The notes under the pieces are model-generated. The model saw nothing but the letters and a program-made list of their open reading frames with translations. It did no database searches and was not told the origin of the DNA. This document shows, one piece after another, positions 16,703 to 23,574 of a stretch of DNA of 24,272 bases. The position numbers and the translations under genes were made by a program. Source of the DNA: CAYGTS01 sp964352905 (GTDB lineage Bacteria; Pseudomonadota; Gammaproteobacteria; JAHCLG01). How positions within the stretch are numbered: the first letter of the stretch is position 1; each line of letters starts with the position of its first letter. The stretch spans positions 1 to 24,272 of the forward strand of contig CAYGTS010000025.1 of NCBI GenBank assembly GCA_964352905.1, in the 5' to 3' direction.

Positions 16703-16731
16703 CTAAAAACTAAATCCAATTTAATAATTGG

Positions 16732-16917
16732 TCATTTATCTTTTTCCAATTCTGCACATTTTTTCTTCAAAGCATCATTTTCAATTTTTAATTGTGCAAT
16801 GATGCGACCAAATTCAGCAAGCTGCTCTTGATAGTAAGTAACGATAGTCGTGCCATTTCGTTTTGAAATGAACGTATCATGATTATGTTGGTTTGATTTA
16901 TGAAAGGACTTGCGCAT
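16732..16917 (-). CDS. Small coiled-coil protein
   Basis: With ATG 16917 this is 61 residues. GGAG lies 8 nt upstream, which favours it over the in-frame ATG at 16953. The N-terminus is basic and His/Ser-rich; the C-terminal half is a heptad-like coiled coil (AQLKIENDALKKKCAELEKDK) as found in small plasmid or transposon-borne proteins. Function unknown. It ends toward the shared hairpin at 16674-16702. Confidence 0.55.
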   Translation of the reverse strand: MRKSFHKSNQHNHDTFISKRNGTTIVTYYQEQLAEFGRIIAQLKIENDALKKKCAELEKDK

Positions 16918-17000
16918 GCTAGTGACTCCAACAATAAAGTAATTATAGTTCATGTGAAAAAGATATGTTGATCCTGAGAAATGTTTCCCTACTTGTTAGT

Positions 17001-17020
17001 AGCCTACTCATGAGTAGGTT
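17001..17020. repeat. 20-bp palindrome at 3' end of tetR gene
   Basis: AGCCTACTCATGAGTAGGTT is self-complementary in 9 of 10 arm positions, with a perfect 16-bp core at 17003-17018. It covers the stop codon of the TetR gene. Related copies occur at 17609-17628 and, weakly, at 18183-18202. A further CTACT-TGTT-AGTAG hairpin adjoins at 16989-17002. Possibly a TetR operator or a repeat element. Confidence 0.65.
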
Positions 17021-17645
17021 GATTATTGCTCAACTGTTTTTGGCAAGCTATGAGCCTTAGCCAATCACCGACAACTTCATCACAAGCGTTACAAATATAA
17101 GTATGATCATCAAACAAGCGTGCCATTAAAATGGCACCATGGATGCGCTCCATGCTTTTATTAGCAGCGGCAGTACTCTCTTGCTCTATCAAAATAGTTG
17201 CAAAAAGTGATTGAATAGCTTCTATCCAAGCTGAAATATATTTTTGCAGTGCAGTTTTTACTTTTTCTGAATCAATGAATTGTGAAATGAGTAAACAAAT
17301 GACAATGGCATCTTCGCTTTGTGTAAAAAAATTACGTGTTTCTTGTGTAAACTGGGCTATTTTTTCATTCAGCGATATATTAGGTTGAGTTAATAAAATA
17401 AACAGGCGCGATTGGCATAGACGATAAGTTCGTTCAATAATAGCAAGGATGATGGATTCTTTGCCATTGGGGAAGTGGTGATAAACACTGGCTTGTTTAA
17501 TGTGACATGCTGTTGCTATTTCTGAGAGATGAACGGATGCGTAACTTTTGGTTAATAGCTGTAATACCGTTGCATTCATTAAACATTCTTTAGTGGATGT
17601 ATGTTGTAAACCTATTCGTGAGTAGGTTAAAATACCATTAGACAT
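17004..17645 (-). CDS. TetR/AcrR-family transcriptional regulator
   Basis: This 213-residue regulator has the TetR DNA-binding region at residues ~30-65: LSEIATACHIKQASVYHHFPNGKESI, with the recognition-helix pattern S-V-Y-x-H-F. The remaining helices form the ligand-binding domain (KVQTAL-type region not assigned to a ligand). AAGGAG lies 6 nt before ATG 17645. The first ~14 residues (MSNGILTYSRIGLQ) precede the HTH and are unusual: the DNA encoding them is a palindrome repeated at the gene's 3' end and in the small ORF at 18028-18219. It may autoregulate through those sites. Cys-rich VCDEVV-type tail suggests nothing firm. Confidence 0.85.
   Translation of the reverse strand: MSNGILTYSRIGLQHTSTKECLMNATVLQLLTKSYASVHLSEIATACHIKQASVYHHFPNGKESIILAIIERTYRLCQSRLFILLTQPNISLNEKIAQFTQETRNFFTQSEDAIVICLLISQFIDSEKVKTALQKYISAWIEAIQSLFATILIEQESTAAANKSMERIHGAILMARLFDDHTYICNACDEVVGDWLRLIACQKQLSNNQPTHE
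17609..17628. repeat. 20-bp palindrome inside 5' end of tetR gene
   Basis: AACCTATTCGTGAGTAGGTT has 8 of 10 paired positions and encodes part of residues 6-12 of the TetR protein. It matches the palindrome at 17001-17020, so the gene is bracketed by the two copies. Confidence 0.6.
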
Positions 17646-17676
17646 GGCTGTCTCCTTATCCGAGTAGCGATGTTTA

Positions 17677-17711
17677 GCGGTGTAGCAGTGGGGAGAACAC
17701 TATTACACCGC
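17677..17711. terminator. Hairpin between small gene and tetR
   Basis: GCGGTGTA-GC-AGTG (17677-17690) pairs with CACT-AT-TACACCGC (17698-17711) around GGGAGAA: 12 base pairs with a 2x2 internal loop. On the minus strand it lies after the gene ending at 17732 and about 30 nt before the tetR start, with no T run. It may be an attenuator, processing site or terminator. Confidence 0.5.
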
Positions 17712-17731
17712 GCTAATTTTACTAGTTTTTC

Positions 17732-17944
17732 CTATTTGATTTGTTGCATAATTTGTTTAATTTTATCCTTTGCAGCATATATTTCTTGCTCACACAGATG
17801 AATCGCACCAATATATTTGGTGATTAACTGTGCTTTATCGGGTCTCGCTTCTAATTCTTCAGTAATTGATGTTATCAATTCATGACAATTATTCATGATT
17901 TTATTGATCACATGTTGCTCAGAATTAATTTGATTATCACTCAT
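17732..17944 (-). CDS. Small helical protein of unknown function
   Basis: This 70-residue, soluble, mostly helical protein is one I do not recognise. It has two likely amphipathic helices (VINKIMNNCHELITSITEEL and the lysine-rich AAKDKIKQIMQQIK end), separated by a PDKAQLITKYIG turn. The start at 17944 is supported by GGAG upstream (AAGGAGCG, about 9 nt). It is expressed in the same direction as the TetR gene downstream and is separated from it by a hairpin. Confidence 0.55.
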   Translation of the reverse strand: MSDNQINSEQHVINKIMNNCHELITSITEELEARPDKAQLITKYIGAIHLCEQEIYAAKDKIKQIMQQIK

Positions 17945-18027
17945 TCTTGTTGCGCTCCTTACGTTAAAGTTTTGGTAGTTGAAAAAATAGAGAGAAATAT
18001 TTCATATTCACTTAAATGTAATCTCAT

Positions 18028-18219
18028 TTAAAATGGAATAAGCAGGTATCGCTTAAATAAAAGCAATGGATTTAAAATTGATAAAAAAATGTTGCTCTGT
18101 TGAAACAGAGTGATGAGCGTGATTAACAAGCTAACAAAATCTACGTCCCGATTTGCTGTAGATAATAGTGATGCTCCTTGTAACCCTGCTTGTGAGTAGG
18201 TTAAAATATAATCAGACAT
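18028..18219 (-). CDS. Short ORF sharing the TetR leader, likely a remnant
   Basis: From ATG 18219 (AGGAG 7 nt upstream) this ORF reads MSDYILTYSQAGLQ, nearly identical to the first 14 residues of the TetR protein at 17645 (MSNGILTYSRIGLQ). It then diverges into a hydrophobic tail with no HTH. The upstream sequence and ribosome binding site are also alike. It is probably a truncated duplicate of the tetR gene's 5' end, although a regulatory leader peptide is possible. Confidence 0.4.
   Translation of the reverse strand: MSDYILTYSQAGLQGASLLSTANRDVDFVSLLITLITLFQQSNIFLSILNPLLLFKRYLLIPF
18183..18202. repeat. Degenerate third copy of tetR palindrome
   Basis: The right half TGAGTAGGTT (18193-18202) is identical to that of the copies at 17001-17020 and 17609-17628. 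The left half matches in 6 of 10 positions. It lies in codons near the start of the short ORF at 18028-18219. Confidence 0.5.
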
Positions 18220-18250
18220 TGCCATTCTCCTAGTCCGAGGGGCAGTGTTA

Positions 18251-18282
18251 GTGGCATAGCGGTCTGATCACCGTTATGTCAC
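18251..18282. terminator. 13-bp hairpin downstream of small HTH-like gene
   Basis: GTGGCATAGCGGT (18251-18263) pairs with ACCGTTATGTCAC (18270-18282) around CTGATC, all 13 positions pairing if two G-U pairs are allowed. It lies just after the end of the minus-strand gene at 18300 and before the short ORF at 18219, mirroring the hairpin before tetR. A CTTTTT run follows on the plus strand only. Confidence 0.5.
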
Positions 18283-18299
18283 GCCTTTTTAAAGTGTTT

Positions 18300-18560
18300 C
18301 TATTGGTTTTTAATTGAGGGTAATTTTTCTCCTCGACTGTTGTAACACAAAGCACAATAACAGCATAGAATTTTATTAAAAAAACTGCTCGAAATAGTTT
18401 CAACTTGTTTCAACAAATGGCGTCGTAGCTCTTTGGAGGATACATGACATTCTTTTGCGATTTGGTTCAGAGATAACCCACTAATGGCCATCATTTCATG
18501 TAAAAAGGGTTGGATCACGCTGGGGTGAACAGTAGTATTATGATTGTGGGATTCAAACAT
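18300..18560 (-). CDS. Small HTH-like protein
   Basis: This 86-residue protein has a likely helix-turn-helix at roughly residues 28-50 (GLSLNQIAKECHVSSKELRRHL), with the A-x3-V-S pattern of Xre-type or AraC-type recognition helices. The C-terminus is Cys-rich (KILCCYCALCYNS), and a metal-binding or redox role cannot be excluded. GGAG precedes ATG 18560. It is transcribed divergently from the XRE/S24-like regulator at 18793. Confidence 0.6.
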   Translation of the reverse strand: MFESHNHNTTVHPSVIQPFLHEMMAISGLSLNQIAKECHVSSKELRRHLLKQVETISSSFFNKILCCYCALCYNSRGEKLPSIKNQ

Positions 18561-18792
18561 ACTTAATAACTCCTTTATTATTGTATCGGTGATTAACAGT
18601 TAAAAACGAATAAAAGCTAGTCCTAATAATTCAATTAAAGAGTGACGGAATTATGTACTAGAAACCTCATCAAAAGGCAGGTGGTTCACAAATGCATCAT
18701 AGTCCTGTCCTTGAATGGCTAACTTTACCAGAAATATTGGTAAAATGGTAATTTTTTTATGTCTGAAATGATTGTGGGAAAAAGCTGACAAA

Positions 18793-19482
18793 ATGTCTAT
18801 GACAGAAAACAACAATAATGCACAACTAAGAGTGTCACCTCGTGCAAGAGGTGAACGTGTTGCGGTATTACGTCGCATGACGAGATTATCAAGACGCCTT
18901 GTGCAACAAAAATACGGTATATCCAAAACTACTTTACAGGGCTGGGAGGAGGGTAAAGGAAATGGTTTAACAGAAAAAGGTGCGAAAAAACTCATTAGCG
19001 CGTTGAAAGCGGATGGTGTTCACTGCAGTTATGAATGGTTAATGTTTGGCGTTGGTGCCGCGCCACAAACTATTGGGCGTTTTGGTTCTGAGAATTTTTC
19101 TTCAACTGAGATTGATGATCTTTCTCAAGCAGAGCAAAATGAATTTATCGCGGATGAATTACAGCTTTTTCATCAACATTATGAAACCGCCATTGATTTT
19201 ATTGTTGCCGATGATGGGATGGAGCCACGTTTTATTCAAGGTGAATATGTTGCAGGTTGTCGCAAACACCTTGATGCCATTGAAAAGTGTATTGGCTTAG
19301 ATTGTATTGTGCAAACGTCAGAGGGTGATGTATTATTGCGCCGCCTTAAACAATCAAGCATTAATGGGCACTATACACTACAATGTATTAATCCTGATAC
19401 AACTGTCGAGAAGCCTTATTTATACGATGTTAAAATTTTAATGGCAGCGCCAGTTATTTGGACACGGCGCAAGGATTATTAA
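18793..19482 (+). CDS. XRE regulator with S24/LexA-like C-terminus, copy 1
   Basis: This 229-residue repressor-like protein has an N-terminal XRE HTH (RGERVAVLRRMTRLSRRLVQ, then YGISKTTLQGWEEGKG) and a C-terminal part matching the LexA/S24 peptidase fold: DDGMEPRFIQGEYVAG, then LLRRLK. The usual nucleophile Ser of D-S-M-x-P is Gly, and the Lys of the V-K-R motif appears to be Arg, so self-cleavage is not expected. I start it at ATG 18793; a TTG at 18772 would add seven residues. A close paralog is at 22858-23544. Its 3' end overlaps that of the convergent response regulator by 29 bp. Confidence 0.75.
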   Translation: MSMTENNNNAQLRVSPRARGERVAVLRRMTRLSRRLVQQKYGISKTTLQGWEEGKGNGLTEKGAKKLISALKADGVHCSYEWLMFGVGAAPQTIGRFGSENFSSTEIDDLSQAEQNEFIADELQLFHQHYETAIDFIVADDGMEPRFIQGEYVAGCRKHLDAIEKCIGLDCIVQTSEGDVLLRRLKQSSINGHYTLQCINPDTTVEKPYLYDVKILMAAPVIWTRRKDY

Positions 19483-20500
19483 TCATTTCGCGCTCTCTTA
19501 AATAAGATTGATATGATCGAATTTTATTCTGTTTAATATCAAATTTAGTTGGATCAGTGATAAGCGCATAATAATAAGTTTCATTTCCCTCAATTTTATT
19601 CGCTTCAAATAAATAATTTTTCCATTGTTCAGGTTTACACCATAAAGCATCATTGCCATTAAAGTGTAATAGGTGTGTTTTATTGTTCAATTTTTCTAAA
19701 AGCTGACTATCAACAGTGAAATCACTATATTCAACTTCAAAAATATCCGCATCAGTTAATTCTTGATCTTTGACAATCAACCAAGTTGGGTGAGCCTCAG
19801 CATCTAAAAACAAAAAGCTCCCTGAAGCTTCAGTGAGATAAAACTCTGTGAAAGCATTTCTTTCAAAAAATGAATTAAAAAAATTAATAAAAACGGGATC
19901 GTTAAGACAAGAAGGTGGTTCATTGGGGTTTTGAGTGAGGCTATTAATGATAATTGTGCTTAAATCTTGAAAATAAGCCAATTGTAGTTGGTAAATGGCT
20001 TTGTTTAATTGTTTACTAAAATCTTTGGTGTTTTTATTAATAAAATTTTGAATAGTACCTTTATTAAAAGCGTCGATAGCCAATCGTTCATCGGCTTCAC
20101 CCGTTAATAAAATAATTTTATATTCCTTACGCATTTCTTTAATCTTTTGGCTGACTTCTAAGCCATTTAACCCAGGCATAGCATAATCAACCACGATGAT
20201 TGCAGTTTCTTTAAAGCGATCCGGATTATAAATACCTTGGCTAATGGTTGATACATCAATATGCATGTATCTTTCATCTTTATATCTTTCCTCCGGGCGT
20301 AAAATACAATCATTCGTCAATGAAGACTTTTTAGCATAGGTTTTAAGAAATTCAAGAGCCTTGACGCCATTATTAAAAAAACAACAATCAGCATGATTGG
20401 TATTTAAAGATAACTTTAAGCCACTAAAGAATTTACTATTATCGTCAATAAAGACTACGGTTGTTGGGAAATAGCACATTGCTACATGAGTATGGTTCAT
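19454..20500 (-). CDS. LqsR-like response regulator
   Basis: The first ~165 of 348 residues are a receiver domain: acidic pair Asp19-Asp20 (FIDD), phospho-acceptor Asp105 in VVDYAMPG, Thr133 in LLTGEA and Lys156 in FINKN. About 40 extra residues lie between the first strands and the acceptor Asp. The C-terminal ~180 residues match no DNA-binding domain I know. This recalls LqsR of the Legionella quorum-sensing system, and the sensor gene just upstream supports that. Start ATG 20500 has GAGG 6 nt upstream. It would receive phosphate from the adjacent sensor kinase. Confidence 0.75.
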   Translation of the reverse strand: MNHTHVAMCYFPTTVVFIDDNSKFFSGLKLSLNTNHADCCFFNNGVKALEFLKTYAKKSSLTNDCILRPEERYKDERYMHIDVSTISQGIYNPDRFKETAIIVVDYAMPGLNGLEVSQKIKEMRKEYKIILLTGEADERLAIDAFNKGTIQNFINKNTKDFSKQLNKAIYQLQLAYFQDLSTIIINSLTQNPNEPPSCLNDPVFINFFNSFFERNAFTEFYLTEASGSFLFLDAEAHPTWLIVKDQELTDADIFEVEYSDFTVDSQLLEKLNNKTHLLHFNGNDALWCKPEQWKNYLFEANKIEGNETYYYALITDPTKFDIKQNKIRSYQSYLREREMINNPCAVSK

Positions 20501-20537
20501 TTGTTACCTCTTTCCTTTGATATTAATACATGTCAGT

Positions 20538-21386
20538 TTAATGTTTATTAGAATCCTGGATAGGAAACATCAATAAAAATTCAGCATATTCACCTTCTTC
20601 GGAGTAGCATTTGATTTTTCCTCGCATGGCTTCCATGGCTAATTTACAAAAATGCAACCCAATTCCCGTGCCATGTCTTGTTTTACTAAAAAAACGATCA
20701 AATATATGAGGCAATTTTTTCTGTGAAATACCTTGTCCTGTATCCTTAAAATGCAGAGTATTTGTTTTATCATTGCATTCTAACCAAATCGTAATATTTC
20801 CTTTATTGGCCGCTTTAACATAATAGAGTGCGTTTTTTAATAAATTAAATAAGATATGAATGACCAGCAATTCATCACCTTTAAATAAAAAATCTTGATT
20901 TTTTTCTGAATGCCAAACCACGAGTTTTCTTTCTTCAAGATCAAACGGGTAACGACTTAATGCTTGATTAATACATTCATGCATTGAGCACATATATTTA
21001 CCACCGTTGATGGCGGTTTGCTCAGCTTTGACAAGTAACATATCGATAAAGGTAAAGGCGTATTGCGCTTCTGACTCAATTGTTTCGCAGCTGTTTTTTA
21101 ATGTGTCATAGTGTAACGGATCGATAAAAGGGAGTTTGATATTGTTGTCTTTAGCAAGTTGATAGCTTTCTAGAAGTAACGGCAAATGATTTTTAATGCC
21201 CAGGGCATTGGCACTCATCGTTCGCAATGGTGTACGCAATTCATGAGCGATACTCGATCCGATTGATTTAAGTGTTTTGATTTTTTCAATTTCAATCTTC
21301 TCGCGATTCCTTGCAAAAATCCCACCAACGACAAAGGCTGCTAAAAACGTTGCCAAAGCACCTGAAAGATCGATATTACCTGGCAT
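20538..21386 (-). CDS. Histidine kinase half of a CqsS/LqsS-like sensor (split)
   Basis: This 282-residue frame has one hydrophobic helix (SGALATFLAAFVVGGIFA), then the phospho-acceptor His48 in SSIAHELRTPLR. The HATPase domain has NLLKNALYYV (N box), DTGQGIS (G1) and GTGIGLHF (G2). Its ATG at 21386 has no ribosome binding site and lies inside the end of the upstream membrane-domain frame, so it is best read as the 3' part of one gene after a frameshift near 21380-21390. Rejoined, the pair has the plan of the alpha-hydroxyketone autoinducer sensors CqsS/LqsS. Confidence 0.75.
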   Translation of the reverse strand: MPGNIDLSGALATFLAAFVVGGIFARNREKIEIEKIKTLKSIGSSIAHELRTPLRTMSANALGIKNHLPLLLESYQLAKDNNIKLPFIDPLHYDTLKNSCETIESEAQYAFTFIDMLLVKAEQTAINGGKYMCSMHECINQALSRYPFDLEERKLVVWHSEKNQDFLFKGDELLVIHILFNLLKNALYYVKAANKGNITIWLECNDKTNTLHFKDTGQGISQKKLPHIFDRFFSKTRHGTGIGLHFCKLAMEAMRGKIKCYSEEGEYAEFLLMFPIQDSNKH

Positions 21387-21895
21387 AAATTGAAATGTGT
21401 TGTGGTTATTATAAAACAGCCAATACTTGCTAGGCTAAAACCAATCACAGTTAAGATGCATAATGTAATAAAATCAAAGAGCAAGAATATCAACAGTAAA
21501 GCTAAGATCAAATTTAAAAGCCATGCTGTTGAAGCATTATTTTTAATTGTCATAAAAGTAAAAACAAAAGGTAAGCAATACATCGCTGTAAAATGCCAAT
21601 AAAGAGGTAAATACTTCCTTAAATTCATGGGCCAGCGATCATGAAAAATTAACGGCACACACAATAAACTCGCAGAGATCCGTAAATAAATATTCTCATA
21701 GTGTTGATGTGATCCATTAGCCCAAATTAAATAGTACAATGGATAATTAATTAAAAATATGATCCCAAATATCTTAAGTTGTCGCTTGTTCTCAATGGTT
21801 GTTTGCTGGATGTGCCTAAATGCGACCTTAGCCATATCATTTAATGTTTTGTAATTGTGTAGGAGCGGTTTTCTACTGCTGCTTGAAAACCGCAT
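21341..21895 (-). CDS. Membrane sensor half of a CqsS/LqsS-like kinase (split)
   Basis: This 184-residue frame is hydrophobic, with about five to six transmembrane helices. It carries the CqsS-like segments YPLYYLIW, HQHYENIYLRI, RKYLPLYWH, YCLPFVFTFMTIKNNAST and LLIFLLFD. It lacks any kinase domain and shifts out of frame at FNLCQVIS, where the kinase frame supplies PGNIDLSG. The true start may be ATG 21835 (MAKVAFRHI), because the first 20 residues from ATG 21895 are encoded by the 3' end and hairpin of the upstream gene. As sequenced the sensor is either inactive or made as two polypeptides. Confidence 0.7.
   Translation of the reverse strand: MRFSSSSRKPLLHNYKTLNDMAKVAFRHIQQTTIENKRQLKIFGIIFLINYPLYYLIWANGSHQHYENIYLRISASLLCVPLIFHDRWPMNLRKYLPLYWHFTAMYCLPFVFTFMTIKNNASTAWLLNLILALLLIFLLFDFITLCILTVIGFSLASIGCFIITTTHFNLCQVISIFQVLWQRF
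21865..21893. terminator. 9-bp hairpin at 3' end of oxidase pseudogene
   Basis: GCGGTTTTC (21865-21873) and GAAAACCGC (21885-21893) form a perfect 9-bp stem around an 11-base loop and span the stop of the minus-strand oxidase pseudogene. No T run follows. It is likely a terminator-like or stabilising structure. Confidence 0.45.
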
Positions 21896-22586
21896 CTGAT
21901 AAATCCTTCCACATTTTTGCTTGTGTATTCCCTACAAAAATAAATGCCTCTTTAACTTTTGAGGGATCTTGTTGCCACATTGTGTCTAAGCTTTCATAAG
22001 TCCAATCAAAATGTTTTGCTTTGCGATGAAGCTCGAAAAAGATATGCTCAGGTTCGATGACTTTTGAGAGTAGTTCATAGTCAATCACATCCAATCTTTC
22101 ATAGGCAGAAAAAGCTGAAAAATTGCTGTTCCAGTCATGTGTAAATAACCAGTCGACATGACTTTGATTAAAAACTCACATGGTTGTGATATAGTTTTTT
22201 TCTTCTAGAATTTCTTTTGTTAAATCAACGCCATGTTTCTGGGCAAAATCTAAATAAAGTTGTTCGTGAGATGGGTTATCACCACCAAATTCTTCGGCAA
22301 TATTTTCGAGTACCAACGCTTTGGCAGCTTTGTTCGGTGCGAAATTACCTAAATGCCAAAGAAAGTCACGAAAGTGTCCTCGAGAGTGATAAAATACTTT
22401 TATAAAACGAACCTTTTGTTGTTGCGTCCATAATTTGGTGAGTTCAGGATTAAACAAAGGGATGTTGTTAATTGATTTTGCATAGTCTAAATCCCATTGT
22501 TCTAAAAAATTATTCAAACTTTCTGTATCATGAGCGTTAATTTGCGCAATATGATTTTGTGATAATTCGTCTGTAACTATGCTCAC
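21873..22586 (-). pseudogene. CADD/PqqC-like oxidase, second copy with in-frame TGA
   Basis: From ATG 22586 this frame encodes 136 residues, hits TGA at 22176-22178, and then stays open in the same frame to a TAG at 21873. Translated through the stop (237 residues) it aligns along its length with the intact oxidase at 13528: IPLFNPE, FYHSRGHFRDFLWHLGNFAP, AEEFGGDNPSHEQL, SAYERLD and HRKAKHFD. The TGA falls where the intact copy has Lys, so one CGA or AGA to TGA change would explain it. The residue matching Glu203 is Lys, so a ligand may also be lost. The upstream sequence has a GGAG-like site. Confidence 0.75.
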
Positions 22587-22857
22587 TGTGATCTCCTGTG
22601 GTGAGAAAAATTAATGTTATTTTTATCAAATAAACTGAAATAGCATCTCATGTATGATGTATGAATTCGAGCATGTTATCATACGAACTTATCGTTTTCC
22701 ACCTTTGCTAAAATTTAAATACTGTGATAATTTGGTTAAAAAATATACAATCTATTTAAAATTATATTCATATCAATTTTGTGGTAGATTTTACGCAAAT
22801 AATATTTACATGAGTAACTTTTTTAATCTTAAATTACTGTGGGAAAAAGCTTACAAA

Positions 22858-23544
22858 ATGTCCATCTCAGAACACAACGATATTACAGAATTAAAAACCT
22901 CAGCAAGCGCACGAGGTAATCGGGTTGCGATATTACGTCGCATGACAAGATTATCAAGGCGTCTAGTACAACAAAAATATAGCATTCCCAAAACCACATT
23001 ACAGGGTTGGGAAGAAGGGAAAGGAAATGGTTTAACCGAAAAGGGCGCAAAAAAATTAATTAGTGCTTTAAAAGCTGATGGCATTTATTGCAGCTATGAT
23101 TGGTTAATGTTTGGCATTGGTCAAGCACCACACGCGGTAGGGCGCTTTAATGTGGAGAATTTTTCTTCCGATGAAGATGAAGAAAGTGCCCCAGAAAAAC
23201 AAAAAGAACTGATCGCTGAAGAATTACAATTATTTTATGAACACCATGAAACTGCAATTGATTTTATTGTGGCTGACGATGGCATGGAACCACGCTTTAT
23301 ACAAGGCGAGCATGTCGCCGGTTGTCGCAAGCATCGTGAAGCCATTGCACATTGTGTTGGCTTAGATTGCATCGTGCAAACCGCTGCAGGCGATTTATTA
23401 CTGCGCCGAATTAAACGCGCTGATGGTAATGACTGTTATACCTTGTCGTGTATTAATCTTAATACGACACTTGAAAAACCTGTGCTTTATGAGGTTGAAC
23501 TCATAATGGCCGCACCGGTTATTTGGGCAAGGCGGTGCACTTGA
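22858..23544 (+). CDS. XRE regulator with S24/LexA-like C-terminus, copy 2
   Basis: This 228-residue paralog of 18793-19482 is nearly collinear and strongly similar through the HTH (SARGNRVAILRRMTRLSRRL, then YSIPKTTLQGW) and the S24-like domain (DDGMEPRFIQGEHVAG, LLRRIK). It also lacks the catalytic Ser and apparently the Lys. A longer frame begins at 22654, but the added residues look non-coding, and the position matching copy 1's start is ATG 22858. The segment just before both starts, encoding LWEKA(D/Y)K, is almost identical in both copies. It is transcribed away from the oxidase pseudogene. Confidence 0.75.
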   Translation: MSISEHNDITELKTSASARGNRVAILRRMTRLSRRLVQQKYSIPKTTLQGWEEGKGNGLTEKGAKKLISALKADGIYCSYDWLMFGIGQAPHAVGRFNVENFSSDEDEESAPEKQKELIAEELQLFYEHHETAIDFIVADDGMEPRFIQGEHVAGCRKHREAIAHCVGLDCIVQTAAGDLLLRRIKRADGNDCYTLSCINLNTTLEKPVLYEVELIMAAPVIWARRCT

Positions 23545-23574
23545 TCATAATAAATTTTAGATAAAGGAAAATAT

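Noticed and set aside
22176..22178. TGA read as selenocysteine in the second oxidase copy
   Set aside because: The intact paralog has Lys, not Cys, at this place, and I saw no selenocysteine insertion hairpin just after it; a nonsense mutation is simpler.
16403..22178. Alternative genetic code, to explain in-frame stops
   Set aside because: One gene is broken by TAA and another by TGA, while many genes end normally at TAA, TAG and TGA, including ATGA overlaps.
22654..22857. 68-residue N-terminal extension of the second XRE regulator
   Set aside because: The paralog has no counterpart beyond the last few residues, and the composition looks non-coding; the start aligns at 22858.
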